Shown one piece after another: positions 22,943 to 33,989 of a stretch of DNA of 64,000 bases. The position numbers and the translations under genes are program-made. The notes below the pieces were generated by a model. That model saw nothing but the letters and a program-made list of their open reading frames with translations, made no database searches and was not told where the DNA came from. Numbering within the stretch: the first letter of the stretch is position 1; the number at the start of each line of letters is the position of its first letter. Location: NCBI GenBank assembly GCA_003254925.1, contig QANZ01001562.1:62001-126000 (forward strand). The letters run 5' to 3'. The stretch is from Chamaecrista fasciculata. Lineage: Eukaryota; Streptophyta; Magnoliopsida; Fabales; Fabaceae.

Positions 22943-24749
22943 TTATTTTGATTGCCAAGGATTATCTCCATAATAGTATGCAGTCCCAACCATAAGCGCC
23001 ACTGTAGCACCTTGGACAACCACACGGGCCCTCATTAACTTCTGACCCAAGTTAGAATTTCCATTTCTAAAACTGATTAAGCCAGCAGTAAGCACACCGG
23101 CAGTAATAAGTGCACCTACAATTAACACAGCAAGGTCAGCTAAAGACTAAATTAAGGAGCTCTGATCAACGAGATCCCAAAAAAGATTAAAGGATACTAA
23201 GAAGAACAATTTGGTTGCATATAGCAAGCAAAATCTCAATTTAACACAAACCAAAACAAGAGAATGTCTTTCACATATTTACATGCAGGATGGAAGATGG
23301 CATCAATCAGAAAGAGAAAATTGAAAATTCCATCCATTAGAATTTCATTATTTACACCATAAGTTCACATCTGAAATGTCAGTATTGAGAATTTGGCAGA
23401 GTTAATACCATTTCCACCTTGATTTGTGATCCATTTTCTAAATCAATTAGCGTCCAATAGTCAGCAACCAAGTAAACCGGTTTATCACATCTTAAGTTGC
23501 TAAGTTTCAAGCATAACCTCTTGCATTGGCAGAGAACCTCTAGCAATATTTTTATTTTTAAACAAGGCCATACAATTGATACTCTCGATCAAAGCAAATT
23601 TAGGCTTCAAGAGAAGGGAACGCATCATCCATAGGGATGGAAAATTAAACCCGTAGCAAAGCAGATTATGTTTAAATCCAGATTTGAATTTCTTAATAAA
23701 AATCAATAAGCTTATAACTCAGAAACAGCTAAGGCTCCGTTTGGTACCCTTTTGGGTATGTAAAGGAAAGGGTTTTACAAGGGAAAAATTGTGAGGGAAA
23801 GGAAAAGTAGTTGAGGGAATGTAAAGTAGGTAAAGATCGAAAGTGTTTGGTATAAAAAGGTATGAGAAGGAAAGTAAAATAGATATAAAAAAAAATGACA
23901 AAAATGCCCTTCCCATAACTACCACCAGACTGCCGCCGCCGCCGCCGACCACCGCCGTCCACGGTGGCCGGCGCCGCCGTCCACGGTGGTCCACGGTGGT
24001 CGGAGCCGCCGTGCACGGTGGTCCACGGTGGTCGGAGCCGCCGTGCACGGTGGTCCACGGTGGTCGGCGCCGCCGTGCACGGTGGTCGGCGCCGCCGTGA
24101 ACGGTGGTCGGAGCCACCGTCCACGGTGGTCGGCGCCGCCGTGCACCGCCGCCGCCGCCGCCGTTCACCATTTGGGGAGGAGATGAGATGGGAGTGAGAG
24201 GGGCAAATTAGGAATTCTACCATAATTCCCTAGGTAGACTTGGATTACATCAGAAATGTGAAGTAAAGAAAAATGGCCTATGTAATGTAAAGCCCTTTAC
24301 ATTGTAATCCACTTTACATAGCTCAAATTACCATACCAAACACATGAAAATCTTGAAAACCGTGCCCTTTGTAAAAGTCATCTCCTCCCTACCAAACGGA
24401 GCCTAAGTGGTTTCCCTGCCACATTGAATTCCTCAACAACCGCAAAGTAAATCAAGCAAAGAGCTCCATCAAAAACTAAGCACATTTTAGAATTTGAACC
24501 CCTCTCAAATCCAATCCAAAAACCTCCCATATTCTCAAGATCCAGCACTTACAATTCCTCCTTCTCTCGATCAAACCAATTTGAACAGACCACATAGAAT
24601 ACAACAATGGAATGAAAAAACAAGACGGGAAGCATTAATAAGTGTGGAGAAGGAATATTACCAATGGGGACAAGAGGGTTTCTGACGCGCTTCTGCTCTG
24701 GGAAAAATTCCTCCAAAGTGCGATCATTATCAGCACCCATCTTTTCCAT
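22943..24749 (-). CDS. HIG1-domain (hypoxia-induced / RCF1-type) small mitochondrial protein
   Basis: HIG1-domain proteins sit in the inner mitochondrial membrane, and in yeast and animals they associate with respiratory complex IV and supercomplexes. Two coding exons (24749-24662 and 23115-22943) with a GT-AG intron join in frame to give 86 residues. The N-terminal exon encodes MEKMGADNDRTLEEFFPEQK and RNPLVPI. The second exon encodes two hydrophobic segments (about 27-45 and 61-78) on either side of the signature Q-x3-R-x-R-x3-Q at Q54, R58, R60 and Q64. A second ATG three codons downstream is possible. The 1.5-kb intron contains a complete Harbinger-like element with a GC-rich core. I am confident of the family. 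The exact plant role is not established from sequence. Confidence 0.9.
23733..24403. mobile_element. Harbinger-like non-autonomous element in the HIG1 intron
   Basis: The element has a perfect 14-bp terminal inverted repeat GGCTCCGTTTGGTA and is flanked on both sides by TAA (23730-23732 and 24404-24406). A 3-bp TWA target duplication with a TIR of this type is characteristic of PIF/Harbinger and Tourist-like MITEs. At 671 bp it is too small for a transposase and encodes none. Subterminal regions are rich in gtaaag and tttac words. The core is a GC-rich minisatellite. The intact TIRs and TSD suggest a fairly recent insertion. Confidence 0.85.
23930..24168. repeat. GC-rich minisatellite core of the Harbinger-like element
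   Basis: About 240 bases with few A/T, built from units of about 32 bases such as gccgccgtgcacggtgg plus tccacggtggtcgg(a/c). It contains near-palindromes of the form CCGCCGTGCACGGTGG, so each unit can form a small hairpin. All frames lack stops over long distances, which generates several overlapping spurious ORFs on both strands. The composition contrasts sharply with the AT-rich intron around it. Confidence 0.9.
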
Positions 24750-25004
24750 AGGCAATTGAGAATCAAAATGGAAGAGAATGACGAAGACGAAGAGAGGTGA
24801 GAGTGAGAGTGAGAAAATGAATGAGAATGAATGGAAATGGAAGAAGCGAAGCAAACGCAGAGAGAGAGAGAGATTCGATTGAATTGAATGCCCAACTCAA
24901 CAAAATTAGATTTGGAGAGGTGGGAATTAACATTAACGAAGGCGCGCCACGGCTGATTATAACCCTTTCGTTTTAACGTTGACGTATCTCTTTCTATTAA
25001 CTTA

Positions 25005-25010
25005 CACGTG
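25005..25010. promoter_or_regulatory. G-box (CACGTG) upstream of the HIG1 gene
   Basis: A perfect CACGTGG core about 256 bases upstream of the HIG1 start codon. CT/GA-rich leader sequence (gagagagagagag near 24860) lies between it and the start. The regulatory role is inferred. Confidence 0.35.
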
Positions 25011-25854
25011 GCCAACACTCTCCTCTTTGGGCCTTTTTTTGGGCTTCGGCTTGGGCTTTGGTCCTCTTATTCGCCCAAAAGGACTGAGGAGTGAATACTT
25101 GGCAGACCATTATTATAAAATTATTAAGAATAAAATTGTAGGTAAAAGTATTTTTTTTGTATTCAAATTCTATGCTAATTTTTAATTTTGTTTTTCAAAT
25201 TTTTCATACATATATATATTAAATTATTATGAATAATATTTTGATTATCTTTTTAAAATTAAAATAGATGATATATATTTATATATAAAAGAAAAAAATA
25301 GATACTTACAATTTTTTTTTGTTTGTTTAAATGATTTTTTTATATGTTTTAAAGGTATTAAAATTCTTTGAATAATGAGATTAGTTTTATTTTATTCTTA
25401 CTACACCAACATTTATTTAAAAAAAGGGATATAAAATGAGATCTTGCAAAAAGATATTTAAGATATTTTATTCAGGAAAAAATCAATAAAATGTAAAAAG
25501 ATATGTGTAACTGTTAAATTACTTTTAAACCTTGAATTATAAATTCAATAAAAAAATTTATGTAAACAGCTGTTTTGAACAGATAAATTTGTGTATCTCT
25601 AAGATCCACATGAAATTGTTATGTAAGTCATGGTTAAAATTCTTATAAAGTGTGACAAATAATAGTCTCACAGCCAATTACTTGATTCAGAACTATCTCC
25701 TATTTGGTCTCTAAAGATATAGTTGTCAAAATTGGCAATGACTATTGACATTTGTTGCTACTTCTCTATCAGTAAACATAAGATAAGAGCATATATAGTA
25801 GTATAGAAAATTTTATCCAAAAAAAAAACCCACACACTAATAAATATATTTTAA
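25011..25854. other. AT-rich intergenic DNA
   Basis: No gene seen. The sequence is mostly A/T runs upstream of the HIG1 promoter. Confidence 0.4.
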
Positions 25855-26050
25855 AAAGGGCAAGGCAACAGAGACCAGGAAAGGTTTGTTTTGAGTAAAT
25901 TATGTTAACCTCTGTAAAGAATTTAAAAAACATGTTCGCACAGCTTCTATAGTTTCAATTCATACAAAATGATCCCTTCTTTTAACAAATTGTTAACAAG
26001 ACTTGATACTCTATGCCCTCTTCCTCCTAAAAACATTCAGTAGCATAACT
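25855..26050 (+). repeat. dispersed repeat, copy 2 (upstream of the HIG1 gene)
   Basis: The direct repeat partner of 22190-22395, in the same orientation. Matching begins near aaggcaacaga and ends near cagtagcataac. The two copies bracket the HIG1 gene about 3.7 kb apart. Confidence 0.75.
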
Positions 26051-26629
26051 CAATTAGCTTACTCCTTAATATATATATATATGGAGATTTATGATTTGGA
26101 CCTGCGTGTGATTAAATACATCGGTCACTTTTGAACTGTAGAATTTGGCAAGGTTTCAAGAATGTACAATATTATAAGTTTTTTTTAAGTGAGAAGCATT
26201 AACCATTTCGGACATTTTCAATTCCACAAACCAAATAAAATTGACAGCTCGAGCTCCTAAAGATTTTAAAGACTAAAACCCTATATACATCAAGAGTAGA
26301 GGTAAAGGCACCGTTTGCATTTCTCATCTTCCACACATTTTATAACAGGAAAATGTAAAGGAACAAAATCAAAAGATCAATTATACATCCAGCTTTGGAA
26401 TCTTTCAGCCAATTCCATAAACACAGGCGTTCTACCATTCTCAAAAAATATTAACGCCTATGAAACACTCTACCTATAAACAAAGGGTTAGCATGTCCAT
26501 CATCCTACAGGCCTACACATCTGCAAGTTTCTTAAACAAAAGATGTCAAAAGTGTATGATAGGGTTCCTCCCACTAAAGTGCAATATAGAATTCTAGATG
26601 CACAGTCTACCTACTTGTGTTCCAATTCA
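26051..26629 (-). other. 3' flank of the DEG9 gene
   Basis: Non-coding. The part next to 26630 is presumably the 3' UTR of the DEG9 gene. There is a short (TA)n run at about 26070-26080. Nothing else is recognisable. Confidence 0.4.
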
Positions 26630-29600
26630 TTACTTCAGATCGTCCGACATTGCTGACGGAATGCAGTGTGTTGCAAGAATATCTAGAGTGGCCGCTTTTG
26701 CAGTCGCCATGCGAAGGACCACTATCTGCATGGAGACAGTTAGTTAATAAAACGCCATGTTTTACACAAACACTCAAAGTAGGAGGAGGGATGGAGAAGG
26801 CACCTGATCATATTCTAGATCAAATTTTAGATATTCATCATTGCAGCTCTCTACCATGCTTGCTAAGCTCTTTAGATTTTTAATGGGTTTACCATTAAAA
26901 GCAAGTACCTTCACATGTAGGTGGAAACAATGATAATGAAGGGTTGAGTGGTCCAAACAAAAAAAAAATGAATAGACAATAACTAACCTGAGTGTTAACA
27001 ATATCTTCATATCCAATATTTATATCAGCTACCAAAACCTGAAATATGTCAAAAAGATCACCCAACTTCTTCAGAAATTTCACAGAAACAGCAGAAAAGT
27101 GCAAGAGACAGTGTCTGAGAGAGTACCTGAGAGACCACAACAAGTTGCTCATCCGGTGATAGTGGCAATGAGTGTAGCAGTTTATCCAAAAGCTTGACAG
27201 GAGCTTCATACTCATAATCCTTTCCATACTGTTCGTACATTAACAAAAAGGTTGGAAATTCATGACTCCATGTAATATATTGAAAAATAAAGGTTGTATA
27301 AATGAAATATGGTGTTTCAGAATTACAGGAGACTAATTGAGAAAGCTACAAGTCCTAAAATTCATGCCATAAGTCAAGAGAATGACAAGGTTAGAGGAGA
27401 GAAACAGAAATTAAACTGCCCTGTCATAAGCCAGAAAGTGATTATAAAGTTTCAAAAACCAAAACATTATTGCAGCTAATCAAACATTATGGGATTTCTA
27501 AGAACAGCAGATAGCAAATCATGATTCATATAGCTGATGATATATAAATTACACCATTAATTTGTTCTTGAAAACACTACTACAAATTCACAAGCACAGA
27601 TCAATCTCTCACTCGAGCATGAATAATTGTAGATTTAACAAATGGCATTAAATTTCTCACACAACCCAACAACCTCCTTAGCAATTATGATAACACTCCA
27701 GTTTCATGAAGATAGTGGATCATCTTCCATTGTCAGGTCAGCCTAAGTTTTTCCAGACTACAGAACTATCAGGCACTAGATAGCATGTCAAACAATAAAA
27801 CCAAGAAGACAAGAAAATATACATAATAATAAAAAAATGACATTGCCAAACAACACATGCAATAGGATGAACTGAGAAAGTATAGGATGATGAATCAACT
27901 ACAAACCTCAGAACGAAGATATGGAACTGAAACAGTTGTAAAAACAAATCCTGCAATGATATAGTATGAGGGAGGCCTGCCCTTGCTGTGTGCTGGAATG
28001 AGTCTTTTGTGACTACCAAGTTTAATGCTAAATTTGAGAATTTCTGAATTCCGCAATACTCTGATTACTCCAATATCCCCAGTGTATTTCTGGGATATAA
28101 GATAACTGAAACCAATGCGTTCACCATCGCGAAATGGAACTGAAAAAACCGACAACTGTGTGAAGCACTACATAACAAACAACTGGACTTCCAACACTAT
28201 AATTGGAATTATAAAGCAATGAGAGATTAAGATAAGTAGAAATATCATGTGTGCACAAGTGGTTGGATCAAAATTTATAGTCCCATCTGTCATAATTATC
28301 AGATATTGCTCATAGGTAAACTCTCATATAGTACTTGAGGAATTAAGAATGTCAAATTCACTGGTTATCTAGTCCTGTATTGAGGAAGGTCATGACAGGC
28401 ATTATATTTTGTACATCTCATATCAGCCGCAAGGGAGATGATTAATTAAAGAAGATATTCCACCACTGCTACTTAAACACACTCAAGGGAAGTGGATCAA
28501 AGCACCAAGATAACTAATGATTTTTTGTTAGACTGCAGTAAGATCAAGAAATGATCAAGCATTTATATTTAGAAAGAAGGTAGAGTTTTCTTTCTCTTCT
28601 TTTTTATTCTAATCCAAAATCAGTTATCGTATAGCAAAACCTACCCTATAAATACCCAATCCCAATGATGAATGATACACAAAAGGCCTAGATTTGAGAA
28701 ATTAAATCCATCAACTTTCAACAACTAATCTTCCAAGGCATTTGCAAGTTCTCCCAGTGCACTTTATATGTATAATTGTATAACAAAGCTGGGAAATATC
28801 CACTTACCTGTCCCATCATTGGCAATATCAATCCCATCAAAGCTTAGGATAACATCTGATGGTTTCAAAACATTGGACTCTGGAGCAGTTGGATCAATTC
28901 TTCTAATACGTACACCCTTCTGATCAGATCTCATGCCCATTGCCATTCGTAAATCAGGATTTTCCATTTTCTGCCACTCAACCCCAAGAATAGGGAATCC
29001 TGGCAGCAGACACAGAAAGAAAGAACAATTCTATTAAAACTTCTGTAGCCATTTTACCATGCTCAGATAACAGCTTGTAAAAGTGAGATTTACATCTTAA
29101 TACATATCACCAGCCACCATGACATAATACCTGTATATGCTCCATTCTTCTCATAATCATCGATGAAATGCATGATAACTGGTGTTGGAATGACATAACC
29201 GATTTTCTCCACGTCTTCATGCTTAAGGGACTGAAATGCAATTCCCACACAGTTTCCTTTATCATTAAATGCAGGCCCACCGGAATTACCAGAGTTTATA
29301 GCAGCATCTATCTGTAAAAAACAACCATGACAACAATTAGAAAATTTTAAATGAAGAAAACTAAAAGATATAGGCAGTCTACAAATCACTGACACATTTA
29401 TTTTCAGCCAAGTCAATGTGTCAAACATGCATTAAAAGCCAAGACTGCCCCCCGAAAACACAACCAATACATTTTAGATACACGTGTCAAAATCTTAAAA
29501 TTAAAATATGAAATGAATTATTCTTTCAGCTTGGACATGAGTTAACACATCTGGAACCCACCAAAAAAGACCAAAAAAATACTTAGAACGAGAGACAAGT

Positions 29601-31146
29601 AATCCCTCTTGATAAGATAATAGAAGTTCTTTTCTAATTTTTCTTTTTCCTAGTAGATGGGTTATTTGAATGATAGTTTCATTTTACAATCATTTTCCTT
29701 CAGTTTATCTTTTAATATAGGATAATTCCAATTAAGGTTTTTTAGGATGTATGTCACTGAATGTGTATGTGTGTGTAGACATGCACCATGTCATTTTTCA
29801 TACATTTTGAAGTTTGAAATGTTAAAATGCCTTGCTTCATAGGGTAGAGGCCAGTCATCTCAATCTAACCTGTAAACCTAGAAGTTCGGTGGAACCATGA
29901 ACATATGAGAGAATCTCAATGCGTGATACAACACCACTAGTCACTGAAATAGTGTCTCCACCAATTGGGTAGCCAACAACAATAACTGCATCTTGTAGTG
30001 TGGGCAACTCCCCAAACTCTACAGGTGACATCCCTTGCCAGAATTCATCATCTTCAACGGTAAGCATGGCTGCAAGTGTAACATCAAGTGCATTAATTTA
30101 ATTGGTACTAGACTTATTAGTACGAGACCTCCTTCATGATATTTTTAAGGTTGAATTCCTCCCAGAATTTTCAGAAAATAGCTGTATTCATTGTTTTACA
30201 ATTCCATTCCTTTAGTCATTCTGCTAACCTTAGCATTGTCAATATCCAAATTGGTCATCACTGATAAAATGATGTGCATGAAATTGAAGGAACTGTGTAT
30301 CCGGGAATAATAAGGAACTTAAAACATGTAGGACAGAACTCCTAAGAATCTTCACATCCCAAAACCTATTGTGCACATCTTAATTAATTAGATGGCATCC
30401 CTAGACCATAAATGTTAAATCCACCTAAATCTCCTCTCCAACATAAAATGACTTCAAATCAAATCTAAACTTTAAATGCAATCAATATAGAACGAAAGGT
30501 TAAAAATAAATTTCAAGAGAAAACATATACCAATGTCACACTCAGTCCCAATGGCAAGCACTGTGGCCAAGTATTTGGTATCAGAGCCACGTTTCTTTAG
30601 CTTAACTTGGGTGTAGTGCTCGACTGAATGGGCATTAGTGAGCACCCTCCTCCCTGAAATAACAAAACCGCTACTGCTGGAGCTATATTGTCTTTTCCTC
30701 TGCCATGGCAGTGAGAAATTAGGTTCTGTATGCACACAAAACACCTTAACAACAGAGTCCATTGCTGGCACCACCCTGTCTGAAACAGTCTCCCATGTGG
30801 GGTCAGCTTCCATGGCCACTGTCATTGCTAGAGAACCGCCTATGTCATTGGGAACCAGGAAATCGCCATCGTTGTCAACGGCACGGGTGACCCGTCTAGC
30901 TGTAGAAATAACAGGAGGCTTATCAGGCTTCTTAGAGTGATTGGTTGACTTCTTCAGTCGTCCACGGCGGCGGCAATGGCTTGGAGAGGCGGTGGTATCA
31001 ATCAGTTCGACATTACCAACAGAGAAGACATCATCCTTAGCAGAAGGGTTGTTAGTGTTAGGGGCAGAACCAGCAGTGGAGAAGTCTAGGGTTTCAGCAG
31101 CAGGATTTTTGGGTTTGCGTCCTCTCTTTCGTTTGTTTTCCCCCAT
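26630..31146 (-). CDS. DEG9: DEG9-type Deg/HtrA serine endopeptidase (nuclear)
   Basis: DEG9 is an ATP-independent trypsin-like protease found in the plant nucleus and nucleolus. Nine exons join in frame with GT-AG introns: 31146-30531, 30069-29870, 29311-29131, 28999-28808, 28139-27907, 27228-27127, 27038-26988, 26908-26804 and 26725-26630. They give 591 residues, essentially the length of Arabidopsis DEG9. The N-terminal 90 residues are basic and disordered, with KRKRGRKPK and RRRGRLKK clusters that suit nuclear localisation. The protease domain has H173 in LTNAHS, D204 in GTECD and S282 in GNSGGPA. PDZ-like segments follow ([24 protein letters not shown], and later [15 protein letters not shown]). 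The C-terminus reads [12 protein letters not shown]. The active site is intact. A 5'-UTR intron at about 31635-31184 is plausible. Confidence 0.95.
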
Positions 31147-31781
31147 GTCTTGAAATTACAAAGAATTAGTTTGGGTTCTTTATCTGCAAATGACAACACA
31201 GAAAAATGAGCTCAGAGGAATAGGGAGGAGGATTCCAAGATGAAAATGATCTTTTTGTCTGCTTTGTAGTTTCACACTTCAAAAAAAGTTCTAGTACTTC
31301 CAATTCCAGGAATTATTATTAATGAGTCCATAACCAATCCAACAGTCTAGTAGGCTAAATGGGTCAGCTCACAAGTCAGATTGTTTTACTTATATTTTCT
31401 CACCAAAATTAAAGGAAATAAAAATAAAAGAGATGCAAAATGGAGTTGTAAGCAAGACAAGTAATCAAGAAAAGTACCATTCCCAGTAAACAAAGGAGCA
31501 GCATGAGCTATAATATATACAAATTACGTACGAAATCCACAAAGCGGCAAGAAGAAAAGCGAAAAGGGGAGTAGCCTAGCGTGTGCAAAATGCGAAAGTG
31601 GACGTGCAGAGAACAAAAGAAAGGCGGGAACTGACCTAATGGATGGTGTGGCAAATAAGGCTATAAGAGTAGGGAGAATCGTCGGATTGAGATGAATCTG
31701 ATGAGTGTGTAGAAACTTCCTGGGGCAACGAACGTCGTAGACGGCGAGGCCAAGGCTTAGGGGTGAGGCTTTATTTTATTT
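31147..31781 (-). promoter_or_regulatory. DEG9 5' leader with putative UTR intron, and promoter
   Basis: On the minus strand, ccattagGTCAGT near 31635 is a good donor and atttgcAG near 31184 a good acceptor, 38 bases upstream of the start codon. This suggests a leader intron of about 450 bases. The sequence beyond is presumed promoter. No clear TATA box is seen. Confidence 0.4.
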
Positions 31782-32095
31782 AGGCTTAAGTGCACTTTTG
31801 GTCCCATAAATATGACAAAGGTTTCATTTTGGTCCTACAACTTTTTTTGTTGCACTTTTGGTCCCATAACTATGACAAAGCTTTCATTTTGGTCCCATAA
31901 CTTTTTTTGTTGCAATTTTGGTCCCATAACTATGACAAAGGTTTCATTTTGGTCTCATAACCTTTTTTGTTGCAATTTTGGTCTCATAACTTCTCAAAAG
32001 GTTCCACCGTTAGTCTCTTGGTGAATTCCATCCATATTTAGTCGTTAAGTATGACGTCGCATAGTGACTAGAATCATGATATGGCAAAATAAGAT
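31782..32095. mobile_element. half foldback element (TTTTGGTCCCATAA family, left arm only)
   Basis: It starts GGCTTAAGTGCACTTTTGGTCC and has three to four tandem units of about 60 bases (ttttggtcccataactatgacaaag followed by the ctttttttgttgca phrase). It then enters a segment with ccaccgttagt and tccatccatatttagtcgtt. The elements at 47400-47836 and 53024-53430 share these phrases but have both arms. The right arm is missing here, and another foldback begins right after it. Confidence 0.65.
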
Positions 32096-32344
32096 GAAAT
32101 GGACTGAAATAGAATATGCCACGTAAGCATTAATACTTAAAAAAAAACATTTCCTTCAAAATTCAAATTGGTCCCCTAGTCATATTTTTTTCAGAAAAAA
32201 AAAATAATAATTTTTACTCACCCATTCTTATCTCATTATTTTCATGTCCCCCTCTTTTTCATCATCTTCATTCATTTTAGTCTCAAATCCAAAAAATAAA
32301 ATTGTAAAGTGTCCCAAAAATCTACCAAACATTCCAATTTAGTC

Positions 32345-32585
32345 CATAAAAGTATTGAAAACCCTAAAACTTAAACCCCAAACCCTAAAATCCTAAACCC
32401 TAAAATCCTAAACTCTAAACCCTAAACCCTAAAACCCTAAATTCCTAAAATTGTAAAGTGTCCCAAAACTCTTCCAAACATTCCAATTTAGTCCTTAAAA
32501 GTATTAAAAACCCTAAAACCTAAACCCTAAATCCTAAACCCGAAAACCCTAAACCCTAAAACCCTAAACCCTAAAACCCTATAGT
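32345..32585. repeat. interstitial telomere-like repeats, CCCTAAA orientation
   Basis: More than 15 copies of ccctaaa, with variants such as cctaaaat and ccctaaaac, in two clusters separated by the duplicated arm segment. The plant telomere unit in this orientation is CCCTAAA. The array is degenerate, so it is not a fresh telomere capture. Confidence 0.85.
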
Positions 32586-32864
32586 TTAGTAGGATAAAAA
32601 CAAAAGAAAAAATAAACAAGTGGGGGTTTTAATGGATTTCACCAAACAAAATTAAAAAATGCGCAAGGTCTTCTTCTTCTTCTTCTTCCTTCTTCTTGTT
32701 TCTGGGTATCTTATACATTCATCCTTTCACCAATTCTCATTCATACATTCATCCTTTCATTCATATATCCTTCTTCTTCCAACTCACATCCTCTTTTCCC
32801 GCGGAAACTGGTGGTTCACGAGTAGTGTTCGTCGACGGCAGATTTGTGCGATTTTGTGCGTTTG

Positions 32865-33200
32865 TTCGAATTTGAAAGATGAAGGTGGGTTTGTGCGATT
32901 TGAAAGATGAAGGTGGGTTTGAAAGATGATGAGATTTGTGGGTCTGTTCGAATTTGAAAGATGGGTTCGTGAAGGTGGGTTTGTGCGATTTGAAAGATGG
33001 TGGGTTTGAAAGATGATGAGATTTGTGCGATTTTGTGAGTCTGTTCGAATTTTTGGGTTTTAGGATGAAGGTGGGTTTGAATTTTTGGGATTTCTGGGAT
33101 TTATGGGATGAAGGATGAAGGTGGGTTTGAATTGAGTGTGTATGAAGATGAAGATGTTGATGATGAATTGAATGTGTATGAAGATGAAGATGTAATGAAG
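32865..33200. repeat. irregular minisatellite (GAAAGATG / AAGGTGGGTTTG words)
   Basis: The words gaaagatgaaggtgggtttg, gatgatgagatttgtg and ctgttcgaattt recur in shuffled order, followed by gaagatgaagatg runs to about 33225. This is the loop region of the surrounding foldback. Confidence 0.7.
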
Positions 33201-33309
33201 ATGAAGATGAAGATGATGATGAATTAGGATTTAGGGACCAAAATGTTTTTTTTTAATTCTGATTTAATAAATTTGAGGACCCAGGACCAAATTGAAAGAG
33301 AATGATTTT

Positions 33310-33435
33310 TTTAGGGGTTATGGTTTAGGTTTTTAGGGTTTAGGATTTTAGAGTTTAGAGTTTTAGGATTTTAGGGTTTAGAGTTTGGGGTTTAGGGTTT
33401 TAGGGTTTAGAGTTTGGGGTTTAGGTTTTAAGGTT
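33310..33435. repeat. interstitial telomere-like repeats, TTTAGGG orientation
   Basis: About a dozen degenerate units such as tttagggtttagg, ttttagggtttag and tttggggtttag. They face the CCCTAAA array in the opposite arm, so the two can pair. Confidence 0.8.
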
Positions 33436-33699
33436 TTTAAATTTTTTAAGGACTAAATTGGAATGTTTGGAAGAGTTTTGGGACACTTTACAATTTTATT
33501 TTTAGGATTTGGGACTAAAATGAATGAAGATGATGAAAAAGATGGGGAATTGAAAATAATGAGATAAGAATGGGTGAGTAAAAATAAATTTTTTTTTTCT
33601 AAAAAATATGACTCAGTGACCATTTTGATTTTTGAAGGAAATGTTTTTTTTTTTAATTATTAATGCTTATGTGGCAAATCAAGCATATATGGCGTTTTT

Positions 33700-33862
33700 T
33701 TTTTGTTTTCCATCTGCTGACGTGACAGACACGTCAGCTGATTGGTTAACGGACATTTAACAGAAGGATCAATTTGACTAACGTTTGTAAAATTTGGGGA
33801 CTTATTTGTCAATTTCCTTAATTCAGGGACCAATCTATCAGCGACCCAATAATCCATAAATC
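33700..33862. repeat. single arm of another GGTCC-type repeat
   Basis: It contains gacgtgacagacacgtcag (a short palindrome), then gatcaatttgac, aaatttggggacttatttg and cagggaccaatc. The phrase style is that of the other foldback elements, but I find no matching left arm, so it is probably a truncated copy. Confidence 0.4.
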
Positions 33863-33989
33863 AATTTGGGAGTTTACTCGAATAATTATAATAAAAATAT
33901 CATATTAAAAATTAAAGATACTTGCGACATAATTAGGAGAGATGATATTTACTTATTTATTTTGAAAGAGAGAGATTATATTTATAAAA

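Larger units (their letters stand above)
32110..33680. mobile_element. large foldback element with telomere-like repeats in both arms
   Basis: The left arm begins GCCACGTAAGCATTAATACT and the minus strand of the right arm begins GCCACATAAGCATTAATAAT. Pairing continues through aacatttccttcaaaa, actcacccattcttatctca, ttcattttagtc and gtaaagtgtcccaaaa for about 350 bases. Inside each arm lies a run of degenerate CCCTAAA (left) or TTTAGGG (right). The left arm also holds a tandem duplication (about 32300-32360 repeated at 32447-32530). The central 650 bases hold a CTT run, a small ORF and a GATGAAGGTGGGTTTG minisatellite. No transposase is visible. Confidence 0.75.

Noticed and set aside
23719..24223. 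Several overlapping ORFs of 66-164 codons on both strands
   Set aside because: They are open only because the GC-rich minisatellite lacks stops in all frames. The translations are repetitive Arg/Pro/Gly strings, and the region is inside an intron and a mobile element.
31798..32010. Regularly spaced repeats that could be taken for a CRISPR-like array
   Set aside because: The units are contiguous, without unique spacers, and match the arms of plant foldback elements elsewhere in the window.
32659..32910. An 83-codon ORF starting MRKVFFFFFFLLLVSG that looks like a signal peptide
   Set aside because: The hydrophobic start comes from a CTT microsatellite in the loop of a foldback element, and the rest is encoded by repeats. 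There is no sign of coding constraint.
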